Positions 42,827-51,477 of a DNA stretch of 64,000 nt are shown one piece after another (the first letter of the stretch is position 1; every line of letters begins with the position of its first letter). The notes under the pieces were generated by a model. It had not been told where the DNA came from. It saw only the letters and a list, made by a program, of their open reading frames with translations, and made no database searches. The stretch is from Capnocytophaga sp. oral taxon 878 (GTDB taxonomy: Bacteria; Bacteroidota; Bacteroidia; Flavobacteriales; Flavobacteriaceae), in the NCBI RefSeq assembly GCF_002999135.1, contig NZ_CP027229.1, positions 744,001-808,000 on the forward strand. The letters are read 5' to 3'. Both the position numbers and the translations under genes were made by a program.

Positions 42827-45562
42827 ATGAAACAGAAAATACAACTCACAGTATGCCTACTACTCTTATTTTTAGGAACAGTAATGGCGCAAGTAAGAAC
42901 AATTAAAGGGGTAGTAACTGATGAAAAAGGACTACCTCTATTTGGAGTAGCAGTACTTATTAAAGGTACTACTATGGGTACTCAAACTGATATTGATGGT
43001 AAATATGAAATCAGTACAAGAGTAGGAAGTATGTTAGAATTTAGCTATCTTGGGTATAGAAATGAAAGCGTACTTGTAGGTAAACAAAAAAATCTATATA
43101 TAAAGCTAAAAGAGAGCGATTATATTTGTTCTCACCCCATTTTTACTGTAGTAAAAACTCCAATTGCTTTAGGAATAAAACACATAAAAGAAAGCTTGCC
43201 TTATCAGCTATCTCAAGTAGAACAAATAGACCTTAACAGGGTAAAACAAACCAATGTTATTAGTAGATTGAGTAATAAAGTAGCTGGATTACAGATACAA
43301 ATCCCTGCTACAGGGATAGGCGAGGTAAGGGCAGTGTTACGAGGTGAGCAATCAATATTAGGTAATAATAATGTACTATATGTAATTGATGGAATGCCTA
43401 CCTATAACCCTTCAGATCTAAATCCTGATGATATTAAAAGTGTATCAGTGCTTTCAGGAGCTGGGGCATCCCTATATGGAGCAAGTGCTGCCAATGGGGT
43501 TATGCTTATCAACACCAAAAATGGTAAAGATGGGTATGGTAATAGAATACAAATATCATCATCACTTACATTTAATAATCCACTATTTCTTCCTGAATTT
43601 CAAGATACCTATAGTAATGCTATAGGGCAATACACTTCATGGGGTAATAAAATGAGTACTCCTTCACAACATAAGATAAATAGTTTCTTCAGAACAGGTT
43701 ATGTTGCTCAAAACACTATTAGCTATAGGACAGGAAATAGTGATGACCATACTTATCTTTCAGCTTCATCACTGCGTACACAAGGGGTACTACCTAATAG
43801 CGTATATAACCGTTACAATCTGTTTTACCACAGTGTAGGAAAGTTTTTAATTGATGACTTATTTTTAGATATTACTACTGCTTATACCAAAGGGTATGAA
43901 CGCAACCAAAAAGCTGACGGACTGGAGTTCAACCCTATTGTAGGTTTATACTTGTACCCGAGAGGAGAACAATTTGCTCAGGAGGAAGCTTTTGAGCGTT
44001 ATGATTCTGCTTTAGGTTATGCTAAACAGTATTGGTATGCGGGTGCAGGTACTACTCATAATCCTACAGATATGGGGGCTGGTATTCAAAACCCTTATTG
44101 GATAGCCTACCGAAATTTGCGACACAATAGCAAAGACCGTATGATGGCATCAGTAAAACTTACTTATAAGACAGGTGATAATTTTGATATATCAACAAGT
44201 ATAAAAGCTGATAAAACTCAGTGGAAAGGAGAAGATAAACGTTTTGCATCTACTTTACCCTCTTATGCTGGCATAAATGGATATTATGGCACTAGTAATG
44301 GCAATTTAAAGCACATATATGCTGATGCTATAGCTCAGTACAGAGGACACATTTGGGCTTTTAAAAACTCTTTTCATTTTAATTTGTTAGGAGGGGTATC
44401 ACATGAACAGTACAAACATTTATGGGAAAGCTATAGTGGTAACTTACTACAACCTAATCAGTTTGATTATAGTAATATAAATCATACTGAAAGCATAGCT
44501 ACAAACAACACTAATGATAATTTATATCAAAACTTTGCTGCTTTTATGCAAGGAGAATTGAAGTGGAATTATCATTCCCTTACAGCTACTGTACGTTCTG
44601 ATTTTCCTTCACAACTTATTTACCAAAACAATGCCCCTATAATAAGCTATTCGGTAGGAGTACACGCTTTTTTGAATCACTTATTTGTTTTTGTTTTGGA
44701 TAGTACTACAGCCCTAAGTAGCTTGGATATGATAGCTAATTATAGCCAAATTGCTGCACCTATTCACTACAAAGGCTGGGGAAAACAAGTGTATTTACCT
44801 CAAGAATTACAAAGAGAACAGACCCAGCTTTGTGAAGTAGGTTTTAGAACTCGTTGGTTTAACAAACATCTTCTTTTTGATACTACTTTTTACCGGAGTC
44901 TTACTAACAACCAGTTGGTAATAACCCCACTAAGCACTGCTCATTATACCCAACAGTGGACACAAGCAGGAAAAGTAGAAAATAAAGGAGTTGAAATGAA
45001 ACTAAGTTATTTACTTAACACCTATATTAATAATAATGAATACATTATGAATAAAATAGGTTTAGTAGCAGCTTACAATCAACGTAGTGTCCATAATTAT
45101 CCTAATAGTCTTGAGTTTGATAACAACCCTAAATGGTTATTAGGTTTAAATGGAAATATCAGTTGGCGTACATTAACTCTTGATGCTTTAGTAAGTGCTC
45201 GGTTGGGTGGCAAAGTACTATCGGATACTGAAAGGTACCTTGACCAATATGGGGTATCAAAAGCTTCGGGAGTAGTGCGTGATGCCGGACAAGGATTTTC
45301 AGCACTTAACAGTGATTACTTATACAGTGCTTCCAATGTACGTTTGCAAGAAGTTTCTCTTACTTATAAATTAAACACAAAGCGTTTAAAAGGATTAGAG
45401 GAGTTTAATATATCATTAGTAGGTAATAATCTACTTATGTTATATAACAAAGCTCCTTTTGACCCTGAAATAATACCATCGGCTGAGGCTCGTTCTGGTT
45501 ATGATCTTTTTATGTTACCTAGCTTAAGAAGCTACGGACTTAATGTAAATATACTGTTTTAG
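42827..45562 (+). CDS. SusC-like TonB-linked receptor without a SusD partner
   Basis: 911 residues from ATG 42827 (MKQKIQLTVC), shorter than most SusC proteins. Signal peptide ending VMAQ, carboxypeptidase-like domain (TTMGTQTDIDGKYEI, FSYLGYRNES), plug with LYVIDGMPTYNPSDLNPDDI and GAGASLYGASAANGVMLINT, then barrel ending LNVNILF. The SusC plug motif RIRG is replaced by AVLRGEQSI. Its only neighbour in the operon is a DUF1735 lipoprotein 35 bases downstream; there is no SusD, no enzyme and no regulator. Substrate unknown. Confidence 0.92.
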   Translation: MKQKIQLTVCLLLLFLGTVMAQVRTIKGVVTDEKGLPLFGVAVLIKGTTMGTQTDIDGKYEISTRVGSMLEFSYLGYRNESVLVGKQKNLYIKLKESDYICSHPIFTVVKTPIALGIKHIKESLPYQLSQVEQIDLNRVKQTNVISRLSNKVAGLQIQIPATGIGEVRAVLRGEQSILGNNNVLYVIDGMPTYNPSDLNPDDIKSVSVLSGAGASLYGASAANGVMLINTKNGKDGYGNRIQISSSLTFNNPLFLPEFQDTYSNAIGQYTSWGNKMSTPSQHKINSFFRTGYVAQNTISYRTGNSDDHTYLSASSLRTQGVLPNSVYNRYNLFYHSVGKFLIDDLFLDITTAYTKGYERNQKADGLEFNPIVGLYLYPRGEQFAQEEAFERYDSALGYAKQYWYAGAGTTHNPTDMGAGIQNPYWIAYRNLRHNSKDRMMASVKLTYKTGDNFDISTSIKADKTQWKGEDKRFASTLPSYAGINGYYGTSNGNLKHIYADAIAQYRGHIWAFKNSFHFNLLGGVSHEQYKHLWESYSGNLLQPNQFDYSNINHTESIATNNTNDNLYQNFAAFMQGELKWNYHSLTATVRSDFPSQLIYQNNAPIISYSVGVHAFLNHLFVFVLDSTTALSSLDMIANYSQIAAPIHYKGWGKQVYLPQELQREQTQLCEVGFRTRWFNKHLLFDTTFYRSLTNNQLVITPLSTAHYTQQWTQAGKVENKGVEMKLSYLLNTYINNNEYIMNKIGLVAAYNQRSVHNYPNSLEFDNNPKWLLGLNGNISWRTLTLDALVSARLGGKVLSDTERYLDQYGVSKASGVVRDAGQGFSALNSDYLYSASNVRLQEVSLTYKLNTKRLKGLEEFNISLVGNNLLMLYNKAPFDPEIIPSAEARSGYDLFMLPSLRSYGLNVNILF

Positions 45563-45597
45563 TATTTTAGTATTTCACAGATTAAAAGAAGACTACA

Positions 45598-46086
45598 ATG
45601 AGAAAAATATTTTTAATACTTGGTTTATTAAGCCTTATGGCTTGCCAAGAAGAATGGAAAGACGATAGTATCCAACCCCCATTAGGAGGTGAACAACGCG
45701 CTTATTTAGATGTAAATAGAGCACTTACTTTGGAGGTAAAAGCTACTGAAGAAAATGTCATTGACAATCTAAAGGTAAAATTGTTATATCCTTCAAAAAA
45801 GATAATAGCTTTGCCTCTTATCTCAGGGAATGAAGAACTGCTAACAGCTTATAATACACAGTTTGGTACTAATTACCAATTATTACCCCCTGCAAAGTAC
45901 AATATTTATGAAAATGTAATTTTTGACGAGGGAGAAAGAGAATCAAGGGTTGCATTGGTTCTAAAAGATATTAATTTCAGTAACAATGAAGTATATGCTT
46001 TGCCTGTACAATTACTAGGAATTAAAAATACTCCTGTACTCATAGGACAAAATGAATGTTTGCTTATTATTAAGAAAAAGGAATAA
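45598..46086 (+). CDS. DUF1735-domain lipoprotein
   Basis: 162 residues, lipoprotein Cys 16 (LLSLMAC) followed by QEEWKDD, an acidic/Lys pattern compatible with surface export. The central LLTAYNTQFGTNYQLLPPAKYNIYENV matches DUF1735, an Ig-like domain at the N-terminus of many surface glycan-binding proteins. Here it stands alone. Cotranscribed with the preceding SusC-like gene; it may take the place of SusD as surface partner (inference). Confidence 0.82.
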   Translation: MRKIFLILGLLSLMACQEEWKDDSIQPPLGGEQRAYLDVNRALTLEVKATEENVIDNLKVKLLYPSKKIIALPLISGNEELLTAYNTQFGTNYQLLPPAKYNIYENVIFDEGERESRVALVLKDINFSNNEVYALPVQLLGIKNTPVLIGQNECLLIIKKKE

Positions 46087-46110
46087 ATATCTATTCCTTT
46101 ACCTCTAATA

Positions 46111-46146
46111 AAAATCCCCGTGCAGTAGGTACTGCACGGGGATTTT
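46111..46146. terminator. Terminator after the SusC-like/DUF1735 operon
   Basis: 16-bp stem AAAATCCCCGTGCAGT (46111-46126) / ACTGCACGGGGATTTT (46131-46146), 4-base loop, followed by T. The region 46147-46371 that follows holds nothing I can support. Confidence 0.93.
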
Positions 46147-46371
46147 TTATTGATTTATTAGTCTATTGGCTAATTTACTAATTCAAAACTACCTTCAAGT
46201 AGTTGAGAAAAACGTTTTGCCTTTATCATCATAAGTAAGAGTACTATTTATAGAAAATCACCAAATATATAGAACTAATGCTAAGCTTGTGCGAATGTTT
46301 TTACAATAATTCTTTTACTTTTAAGAGCAATATGTTTTACAGTTAATATCTATGCTTCATATTTGTAACTG

Positions 46372-46851
46372 TTATTCTTTATTGTAAGGAATGGCTAAAT
46401 CTTTATCAAAATAAATAACATGAGCTTCCTTCGGAGAAAGTTTAATATTATTTACCTTATATGATTTAATACCCCTATAATGAACTTTTGATAACATCGC
46501 CCTTTTATAAAAACTAATCATATCCATTTCTTGAATATTGTATTGCAAAGAGTCTGATATAATTAATTTATAACTCTTATCAGGACATAAAGATGTCTTT
46601 AAAAAGATTCTCATCGATCCATAATAGTCAGGATTAGTTGTTTTATTGTATACCCTTATTTCATTTATATCTATTGTCTTTAGAAAGACATTAAGTGTAT
46701 CATATTCATATAAAATAAAATTCTTTTTGTCTATTTCATTTGTCCCCCAATTAGTAATCTCAATGATGTTATAAGGGCTACAGTTACTCGTTTTTATTAT
46801 GTTACAAGAGTATAATAAGGTAATTAAACTTAATAAATATATATACTTCAT
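46372..46851 (-). CDS. Hypothetical lipoprotein
   Basis: 159 residues, lipoprotein signal MKYIYLLSLITLLYSC (Cys 16). The rest is beta-rich with Asn/Tyr/Ile bias and no motif I recognise; one short repeat-like feature is the strand pair FILYEYDTLNVFL and LIISDSLQYNIQE. Very AT-rich. The gene starts 17 bases from the left end of the IS5-type element, so its upstream region may have been cut off by the insertion. Confidence 0.6.
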   Translation of the reverse strand: MKYIYLLSLITLLYSCNIIKTSNCSPYNIIEITNWGTNEIDKKNFILYEYDTLNVFLKTIDINEIRVYNKTTNPDYYGSMRIFLKTSLCPDKSYKLIISDSLQYNIQEMDMISFYKRAMLSKVHYRGIKSYKVNNIKLSPKEAHVIYFDKDLAIPYNKE

Positions 46852-46867
46852 AATTATTTCATAAACG

Positions 46868-47755
46868 TGTTTAAACTTTTTTTAGGAACTTGGAGATAAA
46901 CCCTAATAAAAGCATTCCAATCCAACTTACATCAAGATACTCGTATCTCATTATCAAACCTTTATATCCGTCAAGCCAACCATTTACTTGTTCAATTTTA
47001 AACCTATTTTTGTACAATTCTTCATCAAAATAAACATCTGGTTGCTCTCCATTTCGAGGATTAGGTTTAATGTTTGCTATAATTTCTTTGCTTTCTAAAA
47101 ACTCTCTAAGAGATTTGCTATCAAATCCTGCATCAGCATTGAGAAACAGACCTTTGTATTCTATTCCTGCTTCTTCTAATAAAGCTAAGATTTCTTTTAG
47201 TACTTCTTCTATTTCATATAAGTCATTGTGATTTCCAGCTTTAGGACTTCCCATTGCTATCATTTGCCCTTTATTATCACACAAAAAAATACTATTGGTG
47301 GTTACAGCTTTTTTCCTTGCTTGATAACCTGCTGACGCTCCTTTTTGACGACAACGTGTATGACTACCATCCAATTGAACGCAAGACATATCTAACTTTC
47401 TTTTCTTCTTACTTAATAGATTCAAGCATACTTGCTGAAAACTACTATCTTTACTCCATTTATTGAAGTAGTAATAGACATTTTGCCAAGAGATTTCACC
47501 TTTTTCAAAATAGCTTTCAATTGGAAGTTCTCTCCATTGCACCCCTGTTTTTAACCTCTTGAGAATCAATAAAAATATTGTAGCCAAATCAAAATTACTT
47601 TTAAATCCTCTTTTTCCTACACTTAAAAAGGGAATAATCCAATTATTTATTGTATCTTTGCCCAAAGTTCCTGAATTTTGGTGTTCTTTTTTTCTCAAAC
47701 ACAAAATTACTAATTTTCGGGAACTTTTATTTTATTATAGGAAAAAGTTTAAACA
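46868..47755 (-). mobile_element. IS5-family insertion sequence, about 888 bp, apparently intact
   Basis: Inverted ends TGTTTAAACTTTTTT at the left (46868-46882) and, read inward on the minus strand from 47755, TGTTTAAACTTTTTCC. The core GTTTAAAC is itself palindromic. The single transposase gene fills the interior and its stop codon lies inside the left end. No clear target duplication was seen, so the outer limits could be off by a few bases. Confidence 0.8.
46871..47704 (-). CDS. IS5-family transposase
   Basis: 277 residues in one frame. N-terminal DUF4096-type domain (about 18-100: LLILKRLKTGVQWRELP and WQNVYYYFNKW) and the DDE catalytic domain with Asp 112 (VQLDGSH), Asp 191 (LNADAGFDS) and Glu 238 (FKIEQVNGWLDGYK). 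The length, intact catalytic triad and intact element ends suggest it may still be active. Typical of the IS1031/IS427 size class. Confidence 0.93.
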   Translation of the reverse strand: MCLRKKEHQNSGTLGKDTINNWIIPFLSVGKRGFKSNFDLATIFLLILKRLKTGVQWRELPIESYFEKGEISWQNVYYYFNKWSKDSSFQQVCLNLLSKKKRKLDMSCVQLDGSHTRCRQKGASAGYQARKKAVTTNSIFLCDNKGQMIAMGSPKAGNHNDLYEIEEVLKEILALLEEAGIEYKGLFLNADAGFDSKSLREFLESKEIIANIKPNPRNGEQPDVYFDEELYKNRFKIEQVNGWLDGYKGLIMRYEYLDVSWIGMLLLGFISKFLKKV

Positions 47756-47894
47756 GCTTCCATATTATAAGCAATAGTTTGTATAACACAAAGGAACTAA
47801 TAGAAGGTCTATTTTGATCTTCTTCTAACATACGTTTTAGATCTTTTTTTATGAGATTCAAAAAAGCTTTTAAAATTTATCAGGCACTAATAAA

Positions 47895-47923
47895 AAATGA
47901 GCAATCCAATTAATTGCTCATTT
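47895..47923 (-). terminator. Terminator of the exonuclease/lipoprotein pair
   Basis: 11-bp stem AAATGAGCAAT (47895-47905) / ATTGCTCATTT (47913-47923); on the minus strand it is followed by a T run, 21 bases after the stop at 47944. Confidence 0.8.
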
Positions 47924-47943
47924 GATACTAATATTATTTATTT

Positions 47944-48417
47944 CTAATTCTTTGGATGAATAATTTCGTCTAATACTTTGAAACTAGGTGAGAGATTCCC
48001 ATCAATGTGGTATTCTAAAAGTAAATCACCCCAAATCTCACTGTCAGTAAATTCACAAATTACCCATCTTTCATTCAAAATCCTAATTTTGTTAATAAGA
48101 AATTTACCATTAGTTTCAGCTGTAATATAAGGGTTTTTATCTTTCACATTCAGTTCCATTAGGGCATTGAGAACTATTTGTGAAGGATTATTAACTTTTA
48201 AATCTTCAAAATACTGTTGCGATAACTCATTAGTTTCTAAGCTGAAATTTAAAGCCTCATCACGTTGTGCTGTAAGGCTTTCTATAGAATCGGTTAGCTT
48301 AGCTATAATTTGAGCTGTTTCATTGATTTCAGTGTGACTAAGCTTACTGTCAGTATTTTGACACGCAGTAAAAAAAGTAACAATACTAAGTAGGGTAAAA
48401 GATGTTATTTTATTCAT
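47944..48417 (-). CDS. Hypothetical lipoprotein
   Basis: 157 residues from the ATG at 48417 (MNKITSFTLL); the frame to 48441 is longer but lacks a clear signal. Lipoprotein Cys 19 in FFTAC. Short coiled coil (about 30-60, ETAQIIAKLTDSIESLTAQRDEALNF in part), then a small alpha/beta domain ending with LLEYHIDGNLSPSF. No family recognised. The start overlaps the exonuclease stop by 8 bases, so translation is coupled. Confidence 0.65.
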   Translation of the reverse strand: MNKITSFTLLSIVTFFTACQNTDSKLSHTEINETAQIIAKLTDSIESLTAQRDEALNFSLETNELSQQYFEDLKVNNPSQIVLNALMELNVKDKNPYITAETNGKFLINKIRILNERWVICEFTDSEIWGDLLLEYHIDGNLSPSFKVLDEIIHPKN

Positions 48418-49738
48418 TATGAAAAGGTTTTTGTTCGTCAAGATTTATTATTTTTAACTGTGAATGTTGGCGTAAGTAAGTATGTAAGGTATGTTGGTTA
48501 GCCAATGTATTAGGTAAGGGAGTAACTATATTTTGCAGTATTGATAGTTGAGTAAGTTGATAGTTTAGATTGAAAAATCCATAACCTTTAATTTCTCCAT
48601 TTACTATCAAAATAATACTTTTTTCACCTACTTTTCTACCTTTATCTACTATAGCAAGGTTTTGTTTGAAAAGTCCATATTTTGTAAGCACTTGCTGAGC
48701 ACGAATATTATAAGTTTCTGGAGGTTCACTATTGAAGTTTGCCTCATTAAGCTGAAATTCTTTTTCTATTTTGCATAAAAAAGCCTTTGCTTGGGTTTGA
48801 GTTTCAAAGGTAGTTATAATTCTATTTTGAGTTTCAATAAGTTGTATAGCAAAACAAAGGTACCCTGCTTGATTAAAAAAAGAAGTAAGTATGTAATGTA
48901 TATTAGTTTTGTTATGCAAACTGAGATTATTGCATTTTGGAAGATTCAGCTGTATTACCTCTCGCTCTTTTAATATTGCTATCAGTTCATTACCTGTAGC
49001 CTCATAAGTAACTTTATAAGTATGGCGTTGCAAGTATCTGTCACGTTTGGAAGTTGAAGTGAATAGCTGGTTCACACGTTGTTTAATACTTTTGTGCTTC
49101 CCTATATAAATAATCTTTCCTTCCTCATTATACATATAAAAAACACCTAACTTTTCAGGCAATTCATCCAATATTTTCAGATGACGTGAAGCCATTTCAA
49201 GGCGAACATCATTTTTAACAAAAGTAGTAATAATTGTTTTTTTAGTGTCTTTTTCTAATAAGTATTTAAATAGGTTCAAGGTAGCCAAGGCATCTCCAGA
49301 AGCACGATGCCGCTCACTCATAGGAATGCCTAAAGAACGTACCAACTTACCCAGACTATACGACTCTTGTTCAGGAATAAGTAACTGGGCTAGCTCAACA
49401 GTACATAGAGTAGTACGTACATAATCATATCCTAAACGTCGAAACTCAGTTTGCAAAATACGGTAATCAAAAGCTGCATTATGACCTACAATAATACAAT
49501 CAGTAGTAATTTCAACAATTCGTTTAGCAAGTTCATAGAATTTAGGAGCGTTGTGTAGCATTTTGTTATTAATACCAGTCAGTTTAGTAACAAAATCTTG
49601 TATAGGGCGTTCCGGATTTACAAGTGATATAACTTGATCAGTTACTTCATGTCCATCAAATTGATAGATCGCAATTTCAGTAATACCTTCTTCATCGTAT
49701 TTACCGCCTGTAGTTTCTATGTCCAGTATTGCGTACAA
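48410..49738 (-). CDS. DEDD exonuclease (DnaQ-like) fused to a GIY-YIG domain
   Basis: 442 residues. Residues about 1-165 are a DNA polymerase III epsilon-type 3'-5' exonuclease: Asp 6/Glu 8 in LDIETTGG, GHNAAFDYRIL, and HRASGDALATL. Residues about 190-270 are a UvrC-like GIY-YIG domain (GVFYMYNEEGKIIYIGKHKSIKQRV). A further C-terminal region of about 160 residues (FETQTQAKAFL, VDKGRKVGEKSIILIVNGEI) is unassigned. Proteins of this exonuclease-plus-UvrC-N layout are common in Bacteroidota and probably act in DNA repair. Cytoplasmic. Confidence 0.9.
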   Translation of the reverse strand: MYAILDIETTGGKYDEEGITEIAIYQFDGHEVTDQVISLVNPERPIQDFVTKLTGINNKMLHNAPKFYELAKRIVEITTDCIIVGHNAAFDYRILQTEFRRLGYDYVRTTLCTVELAQLLIPEQESYSLGKLVRSLGIPMSERHRASGDALATLNLFKYLLEKDTKKTIITTFVKNDVRLEMASRHLKILDELPEKLGVFYMYNEEGKIIYIGKHKSIKQRVNQLFTSTSKRDRYLQRHTYKVTYEATGNELIAILKEREVIQLNLPKCNNLSLHNKTNIHYILTSFFNQAGYLCFAIQLIETQNRIITTFETQTQAKAFLCKIEKEFQLNEANFNSEPPETYNIRAQQVLTKYGLFKQNLAIVDKGRKVGEKSIILIVNGEIKGYGFFNLNYQLTQLSILQNIVTPLPNTLANQHTLHTYLRQHSQLKIINLDEQKPFHNE

Positions 49739-49783
49739 TTCTTTTTAAATATTAAATTTTAGGTGTTAGATTTTAGTAATAAA

Positions 49784-49821
49784 AAAAGCAAAGAGGAAAA
49801 CGTGCTTCTCTCTTTGCTTTT
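49784..49821. terminator. Terminator of rplS
   Basis: 12-bp stem AAAAGCAAAGAG (49784-49795) / CTCTTTGCTTTT (49810-49821) with T run on the minus strand, 19 bases after the rplS stop. Confidence 0.88.
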
Positions 49822-49839
49822 ATGTTGTTCATTAACAGC

Positions 49840-50187
49840 TTAGCGAACTTCTTTAATACGGGCTTTTTTACCTGTAAGTCCTCTAAAATAGTAAATGCGA
49901 GCACGTCGTACTTTACCTCTCTTGTTCACTTCAATTTTCTGAAGGGCAGGCATATTAATAGGGAAAATACGTTCTACCCCTATAGTACCCGACATTTTAC
50001 GAATGGTAAAAGTAGCGGTTACACCATGACCTTTACGTTGTATTACAACACCTTTAAAAAACTGAGTACGTTTCTTATCACCCTCTTTAATTTCGTAGTA
50101 AACGGTGATAGTATCACCTGCTGAAAACTCAGGGAAATCTTTTTTCTCGATAAAGTTGTCTTGTACGTACTTTAATAGTGGTTCCAT
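49840..50187 (-). CDS. rplS: 50S ribosomal protein L19
   Basis: 115 residues from the ATG at 50187 (MEPLLKYVQDNFIEKKDFPEF). L19 signatures: GDTITVYYEIKEGDKKRTQFFKGVVIQRKG, TFTIRKMSGTIGVERIFPINMPALQKIEV and RARIYYFRGLTGKKARIKE. The frame continues to 50301, but those codons are the leader. L19 sits at the 30S-50S interface. Here it is monocistronic rather than in the rpsP-rimM-trmD-rplS operon seen in many bacteria. Confidence 0.97.
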   Translation of the reverse strand: MEPLLKYVQDNFIEKKDFPEFSAGDTITVYYEIKEGDKKRTQFFKGVVIQRKGHGVTATFTIRKMSGTIGVERIFPINMPALQKIEVNKRGKVRRARIYYFRGLTGKKARIKEVR

Positions 50188-50256
50188 AAAAATATAAAAA
50201 TAAATTATGTTATCAATGGGTAACATACACGACTCTCGCCAGAGGTTACACCAAAT
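50188..50256 (-). promoter_or_regulatory. Structured leader of rplS, two mutually exclusive hairpins
   Basis: On plus coordinates ATGTTA (50207-50212) pairs with TAACAT (50221-50226). The alternative pairs GTAAC (50220-50224) and CTCT (50233-50236) with the contiguous AGAGGTTAC (50241-50249), leaving an 8-base bulge. Both use 50221-50224, so only one can form. This looks like an autoregulatory ribosomal-protein leader; binding by L19 is inference. Confidence 0.5.
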
Positions 50257-50262
50257 CGGGGG

Positions 50263-50293
50263 CAAAAATACAAAATATTTTCTAATTAGCAAG
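50263..50293 (-). promoter_or_regulatory. Promoter of rplS
   Basis: Minus strand: CTTG (50290-50293), 19 bases, TATTTTTG (50263-50270). Gives a leader of about 69 bases. Confidence 0.7.
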
Positions 50294-50320
50294 TATGTCA
50301 ATTAGCATTTTACAATTTTT

Positions 50321-51466
50321 CTAATCTACCCTAAATAAATCGGCCGCAATACCATCTGATAAAAACTTCCCTTTCTTACTTACTTTCAGGTGATTAGATT
50401 CTATTAATAACATTTCTTCTTCAAGGTATTTTTGTGCTTGTTGTAATAAATAATTTTTGTATTCCTTCCCAAAATTGAGTGCTACCTCATCTATATTAAT
50501 ACCTATCATAGTCCGAATACGGGTAATAATAAGCTCATTATAACGATTATTAATGCTAAGTATTTCTTTTTCTTGGGGTAATTTACCTTCTTGTAGTATT
50601 TGTTGTAAGTATTTAATATTATTTGCTATATTCCAACTACGTTCTTTACCATTAAAACTATGTGCCGAGGGGCCTATTCCCATATAGGGTTTGCCAAACC
50701 AATAAGCTGTATTATTCTTACTAAAGTAACCTTCTTTTCCAAAGTTAGAAAACTCATATTGTACAAATTTCTTAGTCTCTAGCTTATCAATAAGCGTTAT
50801 AAAATGATCATAAGCTAAGTTATCATTTATAGGTGGTATTTTACCTGTAGCAATAAACTTATGCAAAGCTGTTTTTTCTTCTACAGTAAGAGCATAAGCC
50901 GAAATATGAGGTATCCCAAAATCTAATGCTTTATCAATATTTTTCTGCCAACGCTCATTACTCATTGTAGGAATACCGTAAATTAAATCAATAGTAATGT
51001 TATCAAAATACTGAAGTGCAATCGGAAGTAAAGTCTCTATTTGTTCAGTAGTATGTATGCGGTTCATTAATTGTAAATCTTCCGCAAAAAATGATTGTAC
51101 CCCCAAACTAAGCCGATTTATACCTAATTGTTGTAAGGCAAGCAATCGTTCTTTTGGAGTAGTATCTCTAAAAAAATCATCAGGATTAGCTTCTAATGTA
51201 ATTTCAGCAAAAGAACTTATTTTATAATGCAAGTAAATAGTATTGAAGATAGCTGCCAATTCCTCATTGCTAAGTATGCTGGGGGTTCCTCCTCCTAAAT
51301 ATATTGTTTGTAGTTCAGTTCCCTCAGCTTCCTCCTTCCGTAATTCCAATTCCTTACAGATTGCAGTTACCATTTTAGCTTTGTGTTTCAAGGTTGTAGA
51401 AAAATGAAAATCGCAATAGTAACAAGCCCTACGGCAAAAAGGAATATGAATATATAAACTGTACAA
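50321..51466 (-). CDS. hemW: HemW, radical SAM haem chaperone (HemN-like)
   Basis: 381 residues from a TTG at 51466, giving LYSLYIHIPFC as the N-terminus (Met by initiation). The family begins almost directly before YIHIPFC; the only ATG upstream is inside ruvC, and the next is 30 codons into the conserved domain. Radical SAM cysteines 11, 15 and 18 (CRRACYYC) followed by DFHF, then LGGGTPSILS, LGVQSFFAED, and GIGPSAHSF. HemW-type proteins lack coproporphyrinogen oxidase activity and bind haem. With the TTG start it lies 11 bases after the ruvC stop. Confidence 0.88.
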   Translation of the reverse strand: MYSLYIHIPFCRRACYYCDFHFSTTLKHKAKMVTAICKELELRKEEAEGTELQTIYLGGGTPSILSNEELAAIFNTIYLHYKISSFAEITLEANPDDFFRDTTPKERLLALQQLGINRLSLGVQSFFAEDLQLMNRIHTTEQIETLLPIALQYFDNITIDLIYGIPTMSNERWQKNIDKALDFGIPHISAYALTVEEKTALHKFIATGKIPPINDNLAYDHFITLIDKLETKKFVQYEFSNFGKEGYFSKNNTAYWFGKPYMGIGPSAHSFNGKERSWNIANNIKYLQQILQEGKLPQEKEILSINNRYNELIITRIRTMIGINIDEVALNFGKEYKNYLLQQAQKYLEEEMLLIESNHLKVSKKGKFLSDGIAADLFRVD

Positions 51467-51477
51467 AATAATGAAGA

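Noticed and set aside
46869..47754. Target-site duplication of the IS5-type element
   Set aside because: The flanking bases (CGT or ACG at the left, AGC or GCT at the right) do not repeat, so no duplication is claimed.
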